Positions 34,132-44,288 of a DNA stretch of 64,000 nucleotides are shown here, piece by piece. The notes beneath the pieces were generated by a model. That model worked only from the letters and a program-made list of their open reading frames with translations. It searched no databases and was not told where the DNA came from. Source of the stretch: Azoarcus indigens (GTDB lineage Bacteria > Pseudomonadota > Gammaproteobacteria > Burkholderiales > Rhodocyclaceae). The DNA lies in NCBI RefSeq assembly GCF_004361735.1, contig NZ_SNVV01000009.1, positions 1 through 64,000 on the forward strand, read 5' to 3'. Each line of letters starts with the position of its first letter. Position 1 is the first letter of the stretch. Both the position numbers and the translations under genes were made by a program.

Positions 34132-34578
34132 CTACTTCACGATCTTGAGATGACCGCCACGTGGTGGTGGCTTGTCGTCGTTACCGCCGCGATCATCGCC
34201 ACCCTCGCCTTCCGACAAAGCCTCTCCCAATTCCTCATCGACGCCGGCAGGGGCGGAAATCTCCGTCTTTTCCACCTCGAAGGCCATGCCTTGGCCATTC
34301 TCGCGAGCGTAGATCGCCACCACGTTGCCGACGGGCACCAGCAGTGAGTGCGCAACACCGTTGAAGCGCGCCTGGAATGAGATGGACTCGTTGTCCATGA
34401 CAAGCTGATGGGTCGCGTCGGCACCCACATTCAGCACGATCTGGCCGTCGCGCGCATAACCCGGCGGAACGCGCGTCTGCTCATCGACCATGGCGGCGAT
34501 GTAGGGGGTGAACCCCTGGTCCACGCACCATTCATAAATGGCACGAATCAAATAGGGCTTGGTCGATACGGTCGTCAT
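34132..34578 (-). CDS. sspB: ClpXP adaptor SspB
   Basis: 148 residues. N-terminal folded domain KPYLIRAIYEWCVDQGFTPYI with ARDGQIVLN, then an acidic flexible linker and the C-terminal ClpX-binding tail GGHLKIVK. It tethers ssrA-tagged proteins to ClpXP. It follows sspA by 65 bp in the usual operon. Confidence 0.96.
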   Translation of the reverse strand: MTTVSTKPYLIRAIYEWCVDQGFTPYIAAMVDEQTRVPPGYARDGQIVLNVGADATHQLVMDNESISFQARFNGVAHSLLVPVGNVVAIYARENGQGMAFEVEKTEISAPAGVDEELGEALSEGEGGDDRGGNDDKPPPRGGHLKIVK

Positions 34579-34643
34579 GGGAATCCTGTAGCCGGCGCCG
34601 GCGGGCCTCAAGTTCAGCCCTACCGGACGGCCGGAGCGCCGTG

Positions 34644-35240
34644 TCAGCGACGCATCACCTTCTCGGACGGCGTCAGGGCATCGATGAAGCCCTGCCGGCT
34701 GAAGATACGCTCGGCATACTTCGCCAGCGGCGCAGCCGCCTTCGGCAGTTCGATGCCATAGTGTTCCAGGCGCCACAGCAGCGGCGCGATGGCCACATCC
34801 AGCATCGAAAACTCTTCGCCCAGCATGAACTTCTGCTTGGTGAAGATGGGCGCGAGCTGGGTCAGGTGGTCGCGCACGTGAGCGCGGTTCTTGTCTACAC
34901 CCTTCTGGTTGGCTTCCAGCGCTTCAATATGGGAGAACAGCTCGTGCTCGAAGGTATGCAGCAGCTGGCGGGCGCGCGCTCGCATGATCGGGTCAGGCGG
35001 CATCAGCTGCGGATGCGGGAAGCGCTCGTCGATGTACTCGTTGATGATGTTGGACTCGTAAAGAACGAGATCACGGTCCACCAGTACCGGCACCCGGTTG
35101 TAGGGGTTGATGACGGCGATGTCTTCAGGTTTGTTGTAGAGATCGACATCGATCACTTCGAAATCCATGCCCTTCTCGTAGAGCACGATCCGGCAACGGT
35201 GACTGAAGGGATCGGTCGTGCCGGAATACAGGTTCATCAT
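34644..35240 (-). CDS. sspA: Stringent starvation protein A
   Basis: 198 residues, GST-like fold: MNLYSGTTDPFSHRCRIVL, NPYNRVPVLVDRDLVLYES, and the helical C-terminal half. SspA binds RNA polymerase and helps stress and phage gene expression. It follows petC, the arrangement commonly seen in betaproteobacteria. Confidence 0.96.
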   Translation of the reverse strand: MMNLYSGTTDPFSHRCRIVLYEKGMDFEVIDVDLYNKPEDIAVINPYNRVPVLVDRDLVLYESNIINEYIDERFPHPQLMPPDPIMRARARQLLHTFEHELFSHIEALEANQKGVDKNRAHVRDHLTQLAPIFTKQKFMLGEEFSMLDVAIAPLLWRLEHYGIELPKAAAPLAKYAERIFSRQGFIDALTPSEKVMRR

Positions 35241-35349
35241 GTGTTACGACTCCCGATACAAAAGCAAAAGCGCACCACGCGACAAAGCACGTGGTGCGTC
35301 TGGGGAGGAAAGCGGTGCTAGGCCTTGATGTGGCCGCTCACCTGTTCGT

Positions 35350-36102
35350 TCAATGAACGTCCTTCCAGTAGTTCTTCTTCAAAGCGTAGGACAGCACGAA
35401 GAGGCCAGCGAGGAAGATCAGCACAACACCACCGATGGCTTTGCGCTTTTCCGCGACCGGCTCGCCCATCCAGACCAGGAAGGATACGAGATCAGCCACT
35501 GACTTGTCGAATTCCTCCGGCGACAGCTTGCCCGGCTTGGCCAAGCTCAGTTCGACCTTCTTGCCATGCTCGCCTTCAGCGATCTTCGCTACTTGCTCAC
35601 CCTGAAGCTCCCACAGCGCATGAGGCATGCCCACGTTCTCGAACACCACATTGTTCCAGCCAGTCGGACGGGCCGGATCGCGGTAGAACTGACGCAAATA
35701 GGTATAGAGCCAGTCTGCGCCGCTGCCGAACTCGGAAGCGCGGGAACGAGCGATCAGCGACAGATCCGGAGGCGCCGCACCGAACCAGGCTTTGCCATCT
35801 TCCCGATGCATCGAGATCTTCATCAGATCGCCGACCTTGTCACCGGTAAACATCAGGTTGTCGCGGATCATCTGCTCCGACAGGCCAATGTCCTGCAGCC
35901 GGTTGTAGCGCACGTAGGAAGCACCGTGGCAGTTCAGACAGTAATTGACGAACAGCTTGGCGCCGTGTTGCAGAGCGGCCGGATCCTTGCTCACCGGCGC
36001 CTTGTCCAGGTGCAACTCCGCGCCGGCAGCGAACGCCAGCGCAGGAGCGAGCAGCAGGACGGCAGCAGCGCGCTTGATTAGCTTGATTACACGCGAGTTC
36101 AT
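35350..36102 (-). CDS. petC: Cytochrome c1 of the bc1 complex
   Basis: 250 residues. Signal peptide (RAAAVLLLAPALAFA), haem-binding NYCLNCHGASYVRY, axial Met region VGMPHALWELQG, and a C-terminal anchor helix (AIGGVVLIFLAGLFVLSYAL). Passes electrons from the Rieske protein to soluble cytochrome c. Starts within the petB stop (4-bp overlap). Confidence 0.98.
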   Translation of the reverse strand: MNSRVIKLIKRAAAVLLLAPALAFAAGAELHLDKAPVSKDPAALQHGAKLFVNYCLNCHGASYVRYNRLQDIGLSEQMIRDNLMFTGDKVGDLMKISMHREDGKAWFGAAPPDLSLIARSRASEFGSGADWLYTYLRQFYRDPARPTGWNNVVFENVGMPHALWELQGEQVAKIAEGEHGKKVELSLAKPGKLSPEEFDKSVADLVSFLVWMGEPVAEKRKAIGGVVLIFLAGLFVLSYALKKNYWKDVH

Positions 36103-37367
36103 TTGAAAGTCACCCTTTCCGGTTCGGGTTTGCACTTGTCGAGCTTGCTGTACCACGGCATCAGCAGGAAGAAGGCGAAGTAGAGCACCGAGCAGATCTG
36201 CGACACCAGGGTACGGCCAGCGGTCGGCGGCAGCACACCCAGGTAACCGAGGATGAAGAAGCAGACGAGGAAGATCGCGACAGCGCCCTTGAAGATCGGG
36301 CCCTTGTAGCGGATGGACTTCACCGGGCTACGGTCCAGCCAGGGCAGGAAGGCGATGATGACCACCGAAGCGCCCATTGCAACCACGCCCCAGAACTTCG
36401 CATCGAGCCCGAACAGCGGATAAGTTACCGCGCGCAGGATCGAATAGAAGGGCGTGAAGTACCACACCGGCGCAATGTGCGGCGGGGTCTTCAGCGGGTC
36501 GGCCGGAATGAAGTTGTTGAACTCGAGGAAGTAGCCGCCACCCTCCGGCGCGAAGAACACTACCGCGCTGAAGAAAAACAGGAAGCCGACGACGCCGACG
36601 ATGTCCTTCACCGAGTAGTACGGATGGAAGGGAATACCGTCCAGCGGAATGCCATTCTCATCCTTCTTCTTCTTGATTTCGACGCCATCCGGGTTGTTCG
36701 ATCCCACTTCGTGCAGCGCGAGGATGTGCGCCACCACTAGGCCGATCAGCACCAGCGGCACCGCAATGACGTGGAAGGAGAAGAAGCGGTTCAGCGTCGC
36801 ATCCGACACCACGTAGTCGCCGCGGATCACCAGAGACAGATCCGGACCGACCAGCGGAATGGCGGAGAACAGGTTCACGATCACCTGCGCGCCCCAGAAG
36901 GACATCTGGCCCCAAGGCAGCAGATAGCCCATGAAGGCTTCGGCCATCAGCACCAGGAAGATCAGGGTACCGAAGATCCAGATCAACTCGCGCGGTTTGC
37001 GGTAGGAACCGTAGAGCAGGCCGCGGAACATGTGGAGATAGACCACGATGAAGAAGGCCGAAGCGCCAGTGGAGTGCATATAGCGGATCAGCCACCCGCC
37101 TGGCACGTCGCGCATGATGTACTCGACGCTGGCGAAGGCCACAGGCACGCCGGCCGCGTTCAGCGAAGCATCCGGCTTGTAGTGCATCACCAGGAAAATG
37201 CCGGTGACGATCTGGATCACCAGCACCAGCAGCGCCAGCGAACCGAAGAAGTACCAGAAGTTGAAGTTCTTGGGCGCGTAGTACTCGGAGAGGTGCGCCT
37301 TCCAGTTGGACGTGAGCGGGAAGCGCTCGTCGATCCAGTTCAGCAAAGCCTGTGATTTGGTCGTCAT
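36099..37367 (-). CDS. petB: Cytochrome b of the bc1 complex
   Basis: 422 residues, with eight or more transmembrane helices, the PEWY-region equivalent (HIAPVWYFTPFYSILRA), and haem-ligand histidines in MHSTGASAFFIVVYLHMFRG and FFSFHVIAVPLVLIGLVVAH. Full-length cytochrome b (not split). Lies 3 bp downstream of petA. Confidence 0.98.
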   Translation of the reverse strand: MTTKSQALLNWIDERFPLTSNWKAHLSEYYAPKNFNFWYFFGSLALLVLVIQIVTGIFLVMHYKPDASLNAAGVPVAFASVEYIMRDVPGGWLIRYMHSTGASAFFIVVYLHMFRGLLYGSYRKPRELIWIFGTLIFLVLMAEAFMGYLLPWGQMSFWGAQVIVNLFSAIPLVGPDLSLVIRGDYVVSDATLNRFFSFHVIAVPLVLIGLVVAHILALHEVGSNNPDGVEIKKKKDENGIPLDGIPFHPYYSVKDIVGVVGFLFFFSAVVFFAPEGGGYFLEFNNFIPADPLKTPPHIAPVWYFTPFYSILRAVTYPLFGLDAKFWGVVAMGASVVIIAFLPWLDRSPVKSIRYKGPIFKGAVAIFLVCFFILGYLGVLPPTAGRTLVSQICSVLYFAFFLLMPWYSKLDKCKPEPERVTFK

Positions 37368-37370
37368 CGC

Positions 37371-37964
37371 TTAGGCCTTTCCGTCTTCACCGACGATGAT
37401 GGTGGTGTCCGCGAGGTACTTGTGCGGCGGCACCTCGAGGTTGTCCGGGGCCGGCATGCTCTTGTACACACGGCCGGCGAGGTCGAACTGCGACCCATGG
37501 CAGGGGCACAGGAAGCCACCCACCCAATCCGGACCCATTCCGCTTTCGGCCCCTGCCTTGAACTTCTCCGAGGGCGAGCAGCCGAGGTGCGTACAGATAC
37601 CGACGGTAACGAGGTATTCAGGCTTGATCGAGCGGAACTTGTTCTTGGCGTACTCAGGCTGCTGGGGCTTTTCCGACTCCGGATCGCTCACCAGCCCAGC
37701 CGTCTTGTCGAGGGAAGCCAGCATTTCCGGCGTGCGGCGAAGAATCCACACCGGCTTGCCGCGCCACTCCACCGTCATCATCTCGCCCGGTGCGAGCTTA
37801 CCCACATCCACCTCGACAGGCGCCCCGGCAGCCTTGGCACGCTCGGACGGCGTGAGGCTGGCAACGAACGGCACCGCCGTTGCTACCGCGGCGACTCCTC
37901 CCGCGGCGGACGTCGCCACCAGCAACTGCCGGCGACTACTGTCCATTTTATGATCAACGCTCAT
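37371..37964 (-). CDS. petA: Rieske iron-sulfur protein of the bc1 complex
   Basis: 197 residues. N-terminal Tat-type anchor SSRRQLLVATSAAGG and the two Rieske boxes CTHLGC and CPCHGS. Ribosome site GAAGAGG lies just ahead of the chosen ATG. First gene of petABC. Confidence 0.98.
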   Translation of the reverse strand: MSVDHKMDSSRRQLLVATSAAGGVAAVATAVPFVASLTPSERAKAAGAPVEVDVGKLAPGEMMTVEWRGKPVWILRRTPEMLASLDKTAGLVSDPESEKPQQPEYAKNKFRSIKPEYLVTVGICTHLGCSPSEKFKAGAESGMGPDWVGGFLCPCHGSQFDLAGRVYKSMPAPDNLEVPPHKYLADTTIIVGEDGKA

Positions 37965-38016
37965 GACCCTCTTCCCAGAAAGGAAAACGAAAGACCCGAA
38001 TGCAAAAAACCTTTTG

Positions 38017-38022
38017 ATTATA
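38017..38022 (-). promoter_or_regulatory. Probable -10 box of the petABC promoter
   Basis: An exact TATAAT on the minus strand, about 53 bp before the petA start. The hexamer 17 bp upstream is a poor -35, so an activator or extended elements may be needed. Confidence 0.45.
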
Positions 38023-38150
38023 GCGGATTCACTTCGCCTGAGGAAAGACGAAACCAGCGTCAACCAAGCGCCACAAGGCTTTCACCCCGATAGCCTCAGA
38101 AAAAATGCGGAAATTCAGGCCCGATTTTTATGCGATGCACAATCGAGCCG

Positions 38151-38744
38151 TTACACCGTTCGACGCTCCACCAAAGCCTGGGCGATGGTACCGGTATCGG
38201 TATGCTCCAGCTCACCGCCAACCGGCACGCCGCGTGAGAGGCGGCTGATGCGCAGGCCACGGGGAGCGAGCAGCGAGGCGACCGTATGGGCTGTGGCCTC
38301 GCCTTCATTGGTGAAGTTGGTAGCCAGGATGACTTCCTGGACGACGCCGTCGGCCGCACGCGCGATCAGCTTGTCCAGCTTGAGCTCGCGCGGCCCGATC
38401 CCGTCCAGCGGGGAAAGGCGCCCCATTAGCACGTAGTAGAGACCGTTGTAGGACTGCGTCTGCTCGATCATGGCCAGATCGGCCGGCATCTCGACGATGC
38501 AGAGCAGCGCTGGATCGCGCCGGGGGTTGGCGCAACGCTGACAGACCTCGGTTTCGCTGAAGGTGTTGCAGCGCTCGCAATGCTGCAATACGTCCAGCGC
38601 ATGCCCTAGCGCCCCGGCGAGCCTTGCGGCCCCGCGCTGATCACGCTGCAGCAGGTGATAGGCCATACGCTGCGCCGATTTGGGGCCGACGCCCGGCAGA
38701 CAGCGCAAGGCTTCAATCAACTCGTCGAGGCTGGAAGGCTGCAT
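38151..38744 (-). CDS. recR: Recombination mediator RecR
   Basis: 197 residues. Helix-hairpin-helix [20 protein letters not shown], four-cysteine zinc finger [16 protein letters not shown], and a Toprim domain with LCIVEMPAD. Acts with RecF/RecO in loading RecA. It is 4 bp after ybaB, the conserved dnaX-ybaB-recR order. Confidence 0.98.
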   Translation of the reverse strand: MQPSSLDELIEALRCLPGVGPKSAQRMAYHLLQRDQRGAARLAGALGHALDVLQHCERCNTFSETEVCQRCANPRRDPALLCIVEMPADLAMIEQTQSYNGLYYVLMGRLSPLDGIGPRELKLDKLIARAADGVVQEVILATNFTNEGEATAHTVASLLAPRGLRISRLSRGVPVGGELEHTDTGTIAQALVERRTV

Positions 38745-38748
38745 GGGC

Positions 38749-39072
38749 TCAGAAGGGCAGCTTGAAGCCGGGCGGCAGATTCAGCCCGGAGGTGAAGCCC
38801 GCCATTTTTTCCTGGGTAGTCGCCTCGACCTTGCGTACCGCATCGTTCAACGCGGCGGCTACCAGATCCTCCAGCATTTCCTTGTCGTCCATCACCGAGT
38901 CGTCGATGGCGACACGGCGCACATCGTACTTGCAGGTCATCACGACCTTGACCATGCCGGCGCCGGACTGGCCTTCCACTTCGACGCTGGCCAACTGGTC
39001 CTGCATTTTCTTCATGTTGTCCTGCATCTGCTGAGCCTGCTTCATCAGGCCCGCGATACCGCCTTTCATCAT
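38749..39072 (-). CDS. ybaB: Nucleoid-associated protein YbaB/EbfC
   Basis: 107 residues, with [19 protein letters not shown] at the N-terminus and the [18 protein letters not shown] strand. Small dimeric DNA-binding protein. Middle gene of dnaX-ybaB-recR. Confidence 0.97.
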   Translation of the reverse strand: MMKGGIAGLMKQAQQMQDNMKKMQDQLASVEVEGQSGAGMVKVVMTCKYDVRRVAIDDSVMDDKEMLEDLVAAALNDAVRKVEATTQEKMAGFTSGLNLPPGFKLPF

Positions 39073-39120
39073 GATCTTTCTCCAAGAATTGAATTGAAAA
39101 CGGAATCCGCTTGCGGCGGA

Positions 39121-41130
39121 TCAGAGCGGCTTGACCGACTCCTCGACCAGGGTGGCATCGAAGCGTTCGATCAGCTCGCGAACAAAAGGATCACTCTCCA
39201 GCGCAGCCACCGCAGCGGCATGACGGACCCGGCGCTCGATCTCGTCGCGCTGCGCCGGTGTCTCCCCTTCGATCGCGCCGATGTCGATGCGCAAGCGCAT
39301 CGGCCTGCCGAGCACGCTGAAAAGCTGCTCCTGCAACCGCTCCACGGCGCCGCGATTCATCTCGAAGAGATGTTTGTGGGTACTGGACAGACGTAGCGAC
39401 AACACCTCCCCGTCGCAGGCCGCCCACTCGCAGTGCTGACCCAGTTCGCGCACCAAGCCACCCACGCCCAGCGCCCGCAGCAGACTGCGCCAGTCCCGCG
39501 CCGCCAGAGCCGCCTCCGCCGCCGCGGAGGATGCAGGCGCATCGGCCGCAGCCTCATCCGCAGCAGGTTCCGCAGCGGCGGGGGAAGGAGTGGGTGATGC
39601 GGCGCGTTGAATCGGAGGGGCAGCAGCCGGAGCCGGCTCCATGAAAACCGGTTCGTCGTCCATCCGCCCGGACGGCACCATGTCCGCATCGTCCAGCATG
39701 GCCTCAGGCGGCAAGGCTTCCCACGGAGGTATGTCACTCTGGGGGCGGGGTGCCGCTGGCGCCGCAACCGGTGCTGAGTCCGCGGCGGGCGCTGCAACGG
39801 GCTTCGCCACGGTGGGCTCCTTGGCCGCGCTTGCCATCGGTAACGGCGCCGCCACAGCGGTTGCCGTCGCCAGGACCTCAACCGCAGCCCCCGTCGGGAC
39901 GACCGGGGTGAAAGCCGTCGCCGCTGGGGCTGCGGGCGTCGCGACAGGCGGAACAGGTGCCGGTCGCGCCGGGGCGCCTCCCATTGGCAGCGCGCGAGCC
40001 ACGCCCCCACCGCCACCTTCCGCAGCCGGGCTGCCCAGAGCCGGTGGCTGCTCCGGCCGGAAGGCATGCAGCCGCAGCAAGGTCATCGTAAAGCCGCTGT
40101 ATTCGTCCGGCGCCAGGGCAAGCTCATCCCTTCCATGGATGGCGATCTGATAGGCCAGTTGCAGATACTCGGCATCGAAGTGGGCGATATGGGGCGCCAG
40201 CCGCTGACGCTCCGCCTCGTCGTCGACGGCCGCCGGCGCGAACTGCGCCAGAGCCAGGCGCGTCAGTAGCGAGGCCAGGGATTGCAGCGCCGCGTCGAAG
40301 GACAGGCTGCGGGCCTCCATGCCATCCGCCACGGCCAGCAAGCCGGAAACATCGCCGGCGGCCAGCGCGTCCAGCACTGCATACAGGTGGTCGTCTCCCA
40401 CCGTGCCCAACATATGGGTGACCTGCTCCTCCTCGACCTTGCCGGCCCCATGGGCGATCGCCTGGTCCAGCAGCGACAGCGCGTCCCGCATCGAGCCGCC
40501 GGCGGCCTTGGCCAGGTGGCGCAGCGCGCCCGCCTCGAAGGGTACGGCCTCCGCCTCCAGCACCCGGGTGAGGTGCTCGACGATGTGGCCCGGCGGCATC
40601 TGCTTCAGGTTGAACTGCAGGCAGCGCGACAGCACCGTCACCGGGATTTTTTGCGGATCGGTGGTCGCCAGAATGAATTTCACATGCTCGGGCGGCTCTT
40701 CCAGGGTCTTGAGCATGGCGTTGAAGGCATGCCCGGTGAGCATATGCACTTCGTCGATCATGTAGACCTTGTAGCGGCCCTGCACCGGCGCATAGACGGC
40801 CTTGTCGAGCAGCGCCGCCATGTCTTCCACCCCGCGATTGGAGGCGGCGTCCATCTCCACGTAATCCGGAAAGCGATCGGCGTCTATCGCCCGACAGGCA
40901 TCGCAGACCCCGCAGGGCTCAGCGGTGATCCCGGTCTCGCAATTGAGCGCTTTGGCCAGGATGCGGCTGATGGTGGTCTTGCCCACCCCGCGGGTGCCGG
41001 TGAAGAGATAGGCGTGATGCAGGCGGCCGGTGGCGAGCGCGTGGCTCAAGGCCCGGACGACATGCTCCTGGCCCACCAGCGTGCCAAAGGATTTGGGTCG
41101 CCACTTACGCGCAAGGACTTGATAACTCAT
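39121..41130 (-). CDS. dnaX: DNA polymerase III subunits gamma/tau
   Basis: 669 residues. AAA+ domain with Walker A FTGTRGVGKTTISRILA, zinc-binding cysteines in CETGITAEPCGVCDAC, Walker B region KVYMIDEVHML and sensor LATTDPQKIPVTVLSRC. Then a long Ala/Pro-rich linker (about 370-545) and the tau-specific C-terminal domain. Clamp-loader core of the replisome. I saw no A6G-type slippery site in the usual region before domain IV, so a frameshift-made gamma is not indicated. Confidence 0.97.
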   Translation of the reverse strand: MSYQVLARKWRPKSFGTLVGQEHVVRALSHALATGRLHHAYLFTGTRGVGKTTISRILAKALNCETGITAEPCGVCDACRAIDADRFPDYVEMDAASNRGVEDMAALLDKAVYAPVQGRYKVYMIDEVHMLTGHAFNAMLKTLEEPPEHVKFILATTDPQKIPVTVLSRCLQFNLKQMPPGHIVEHLTRVLEAEAVPFEAGALRHLAKAAGGSMRDALSLLDQAIAHGAGKVEEEQVTHMLGTVGDDHLYAVLDALAAGDVSGLLAVADGMEARSLSFDAALQSLASLLTRLALAQFAPAAVDDEAERQRLAPHIAHFDAEYLQLAYQIAIHGRDELALAPDEYSGFTMTLLRLHAFRPEQPPALGSPAAEGGGGGVARALPMGGAPARPAPVPPVATPAAPAATAFTPVVPTGAAVEVLATATAVAAPLPMASAAKEPTVAKPVAAPAADSAPVAAPAAPRPQSDIPPWEALPPEAMLDDADMVPSGRMDDEPVFMEPAPAAAPPIQRAASPTPSPAAAEPAADEAAADAPASSAAAEAALAARDWRSLLRALGVGGLVRELGQHCEWAACDGEVLSLRLSSTHKHLFEMNRGAVERLQEQLFSVLGRPMRLRIDIGAIEGETPAQRDEIERRVRHAAAVAALESDPFVRELIERFDATLVEESVKPL

Positions 41131-41208
41131 GCGCGGATTCTAGCAGAGGCGCACCGCTTCCCTTTCCGTCCATGGCAGGAGGCCAATTGAGCAAACCAAT
41201 CCCGTTTA

Positions 41209-41235
41209 TTCGATCAATCAATTAGCCCTATCGAA
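41209..41235. promoter_or_regulatory. Inverted repeat upstream of the catalase gene, possible OxyR site
   Basis: TTCGAT (41209-41214) and ATCGAA (41230-41235) flank a 15-nt centre rich in A/T. The spacing fits a LysR-type operator, and OxyR commonly controls katA, but the ATAG/CTAT half-sites match only in part. It lies between divergent dnaX and katA. Confidence 0.35.
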
Positions 41236-41290
41236 ACCAGCCATCTACGCTAGCCCCATCGAGTGCCGCCAAGCGTAACTGGAGACAGCC

Positions 41291-41362
41291 ATGCAAGCCC
41301 CTCAGCTTTCCTTCACCGCTGCCTTGATAGCTGTCTTTGCCGACTTCGCCCTCGCCCACTAG
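41291..41362 (+). CDS. Possible 23-residue hydrophobic leader peptide before katA
   Basis: An ATG with a good ribosome site (GGAG, 6-nt spacing) opens a 23-codon frame, MQAPQLSFTAALIAVFADFA then LAH and TAG, 30 bp before katA. It looks like a signal-peptide-like small ORF. It may be a real small protein, a leader whose translation influences katA, or chance. Confidence 0.35.
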   Translation: MQAPQLSFTAALIAVFADFALAH

Positions 41363-41392
41363 CCCCCTATCTTCAAGGCCAAGGAGACCGCC

Positions 41393-42832
41393 ATGAGCAA
41401 CTGCCCGTACCACACCACCACCGCCGGCGCGCCCATCGCCGACAACCAGAACAGCCTCACTGCCGGCCCGCGTGGCCCGGTGCTGATGCAGGACTGGCAG
41501 CTCATCGAGAAGCTCGCCCACCAGAACCGCGAGCGCATCCCGGAGCGCGTCGTCCACGCGAAGGGCTGGGGCGCTTACGGCACCTTCACCGTCACCCACG
41601 ACATCACTCGCTACACGCGCGCCCGCATCTTCGAGCAGGTGGGCAAGACCACCGAACTCATCGCCCGCTTCTCCACCGTCGCTGGCGAACTCGGTGCGGC
41701 GGATGCCGAGCGCGACGTGCGCGGCTTCGCCCTCAAGTTCTACACCGAGGAGGGCAACTGGGATGTCGTCGGCAACAACACGCCGGTGTTCTTCATCCGC
41801 GATCCGCTCAAGTTCCCCGACTTCATCCACACCCAGAAGCGCCATCCGCGCACCAACCTGCGCTCGCCGACGGCAATGTGGGACTTCTGGTCGCAGTCGC
41901 CGGAATCCCTGCACCAGGTCACCATCCTCTTCTCCGACCGCGGCCTGCCCACCGATGTACGCCACATCAACGGTTACGGCTCGCACACCTATTCCTTCTG
42001 GAACGCGAACGGCGAACGCTTCTGGGTCAAGTTCCATTTCAAGACCCGGCAGGGCCACCGCTACTGGACCAACGCCGAAGCGGCTCAGGTCGTCGGCGCG
42101 ACCCGCGAATCCACCCAGGAAGACCTCTACGGCGCCATCGAAAGCGGCGACTACCCGCGCTGGACGCTGTTCGTACAGGTAATGCCGGAGTTGGATGCGG
42201 AGAAGACGCCCTACAACCCCTTCGACCTCACCAAAGTATGGCCGCACAAGGACTACCCCTTGATTGAAGTGGGCGTACTCGAACTCAACCGCAACCCGGA
42301 AAACTACTTCGCCGAGATCGAACAGGTGGCGATGTCGCCCTCCAACATCGTCCCCGGTATCGGCTTCTCACCGGACAAGATGCTGCAGGCACGCATCTTC
42401 AGCTACGCGGACGCCCACCGCTACCGCCTCGGCACCCACTACGAAGCCTTGCCGGTGAACGCACCCAAGTGCCCGGTGCATCACTACCACAAGGACGGCG
42501 CGATGCGTTTCTTCGCCAACAACCCGAATCCGGACGCTTACTACGAGCCGAACTCCTTTGCTGGCCCGGTAGCCAACCCAGAAGCCAAGGAACCGCCGCT
42601 GCGCATCGCGGGCGATGCCGACCGCTACGACCACCGCGAAGGCAACGACGACTACGGTCAGCCGCGCGCCTTGTGGAATCTGCTCACCGAAGACGAGCGC
42701 AGCCGCCTTCACGCCAACATCGCCGCCGCCATGCAGGGCGTGCCGGACTTCATCGTCGAACGGCAACTTGTGCACTTCGACAAAGTCCATCCCGGATACG
42801 GCGCCGGGGTGCGGAATGCACTAAAGGGCTAG
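41393..42832 (+). CDS. katA: Catalase (monofunctional, small-subunit haem type)
   Basis: 479 residues. Active-site His55 in [15 protein letters not shown], distal Asn region [14 protein letters not shown], and the proximal haem-Tyr motif [14 protein letters not shown]. Decomposes hydrogen peroxide; the size and lack of signal peptide fit a cytoplasmic clade 3 enzyme. Ribosome site AAGGAG. Confidence 0.98.
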   Translation: MSNCPYHTTTAGAPIADNQNSLTAGPRGPVLMQDWQLIEKLAHQNRERIPERVVHAKGWGAYGTFTVTHDITRYTRARIFEQVGKTTELIARFSTVAGELGAADAERDVRGFALKFYTEEGNWDVVGNNTPVFFIRDPLKFPDFIHTQKRHPRTNLRSPTAMWDFWSQSPESLHQVTILFSDRGLPTDVRHINGYGSHTYSFWNANGERFWVKFHFKTRQGHRYWTNAEAAQVVGATRESTQEDLYGAIESGDYPRWTLFVQVMPELDAEKTPYNPFDLTKVWPHKDYPLIEVGVLELNRNPENYFAEIEQVAMSPSNIVPGIGFSPDKMLQARIFSYADAHRYRLGTHYEALPVNAPKCPVHHYHKDGAMRFFANNPNPDAYYEPNSFAGPVANPEAKEPPLRIAGDADRYDHREGNDDYGQPRALWNLLTEDERSRLHANIAAAMQGVPDFIVERQLVHFDKVHPGYGAGVRNALKG

Positions 42833-42964
42833 AGTGAAAATGGGAGCGTAAAACTATAGTGGTAGGACCACCTACCCGCTGACAGTAGGCGGGCGGCGTT
42901 GCCGCCGCCCGCCTGTCGGCCGCCCGACCAGCGGCCTCAACCGATCACAAGGCATGAGGACACG

Positions 42965-44158
42965 ATGAACCAGGCTCACACGGATTTCCCCCACTCCGAC
43001 GGCACCACAGAGAGCAGCGCCAGCCCCCGGCGCGAAAGCAGCAGCGCCCTGCGCGCGATCGCCAAGCTGCTGGCGGAAGCGGATGTGAGGATAGGCGGCG
43101 GCAGACCCTGGGACATGATCATCCACGACCCGCGCACCGCAGACCGCATCCTCGCCCAGGGCAGCATGGGCCTGGGTGAAAGCTATATGGATGGCTGGTG
43201 GGACAGCCCCCGGCTGGACGAATTCTTCAGCCGCATCCTCTACGCCCGGCTGGACGAAAAGGTCACCGCGGGCATGGCGCTGCAAAGCCTGCGCGCCCGG
43301 CTGCTCAACCTGCAGAGCCTGCGCCGCGCCTGGCAGGTGGGCCAGGTGCATTACGACACCGGCAACGACTTCTTCGAAGCCATGCTGGACGGCCACATGG
43401 CCTACACCTGCGGCTACTGGGCCGAGGCCAAGAACCTGGAAGACGCCCAGACCGCCAAGCTGGATCTCATCTGCCGCAAGCTCGGCCTGAAGCCTGGCAT
43501 GCGCCTGCTGGACATCGGCTGCGGCTGGGGCAGCCTGATGAAGTACGCCGCTGAGCGCTACGGCGTCTCCTGCGTCGGCGTCACCATCTCGCGCGAACAA
43601 GCTGAACGCGGCCGTGCCCGCTGCGAGGGGTTGCCGGTTGAGTTCCGGCTGATGGACTACCGCGAGCTGGGCAAGGACAGGGACGATCGCTTCGACCGTG
43701 TCGCCTCAGTGGGCATGTTCGAACACGTCGGCCGCAAGAACCACCGCACCTACTTCGAAGTGGCCCGCCGCTGCCTGCCGGACGATGGCCTGTTCCTGCT
43801 CCACACCATAGGCAAAAACCTCCGCCGCACCCACACCGACCCCTGGATAGACCGCTACATTTTTCCCAACGGCGACCTGCCGGCGCTGGGCCAGATCACC
43901 GACGCAGCGGAAGACATCTTCGTCGTCGAGGATGTGCACAACTTCGGCGCCGACTACGATCGCACGCTGATGGCCTGGCATCGCAACTTCGAAGCCGCCT
44001 GGCCGCGCTTCGCCAGCCAGTATGGCGAGCGCTTCCGCCGCATGTGGTCCTACTACCTGCAGGCCTGCGCCGGCACTTTCCGGGCGCGGACCACGCAGCT
44101 GTGGCAGGTGATGCTGTCGCCCATGGGCATCCCGGGAGGTTACCGGCGCCCCAGCTGA
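42965..44158 (+). CDS. cfa: Cyclopropane-fatty-acyl-phospholipid synthase
   Basis: 397 residues from the ATG giving MNQAHTDFPHSD. Features: GLGESYMDGWWDS, YDTGNDFFEAMLDGHMAYTCGYW, SAM-binding LLDIGCGWGSLMKYAAE, VGMFEHVGRKNHRTYF and the late WHRNFEAAWPRF. It methylenates unsaturated acyl chains of membrane phospholipids. No sigma-factor site is obvious in the 132 bp upstream. Confidence 0.96.
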   Translation: MNQAHTDFPHSDGTTESSASPRRESSSALRAIAKLLAEADVRIGGGRPWDMIIHDPRTADRILAQGSMGLGESYMDGWWDSPRLDEFFSRILYARLDEKVTAGMALQSLRARLLNLQSLRRAWQVGQVHYDTGNDFFEAMLDGHMAYTCGYWAEAKNLEDAQTAKLDLICRKLGLKPGMRLLDIGCGWGSLMKYAAERYGVSCVGVTISREQAERGRARCEGLPVEFRLMDYRELGKDRDDRFDRVASVGMFEHVGRKNHRTYFEVARRCLPDDGLFLLHTIGKNLRRTHTDPWIDRYIFPNGDLPALGQITDAAEDIFVVEDVHNFGADYDRTLMAWHRNFEAAWPRFASQYGERFRRMWSYYLQACAGTFRARTTQLWQVMLSPMGIPGGYRRPS

Positions 44159-44288
44159 GAGCCAGCAATCATTAACTCAACAAATCACGTTCTTTCTTTC
44201 TTTCAATTTGAACTATGAAGATCCTGCTTCCATACTGGACTTCATGGACGGCCCCCGGAGGACGGGGGCATTTGAAAGGAGTTGGAGC

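Noticed and set aside
40650..40670. A6 run in dnaX as a programmed frameshift site
   Set aside because: It lies within the AAA+ domain, not before domain IV, and lacks the AAAAAAG context and following hairpin.
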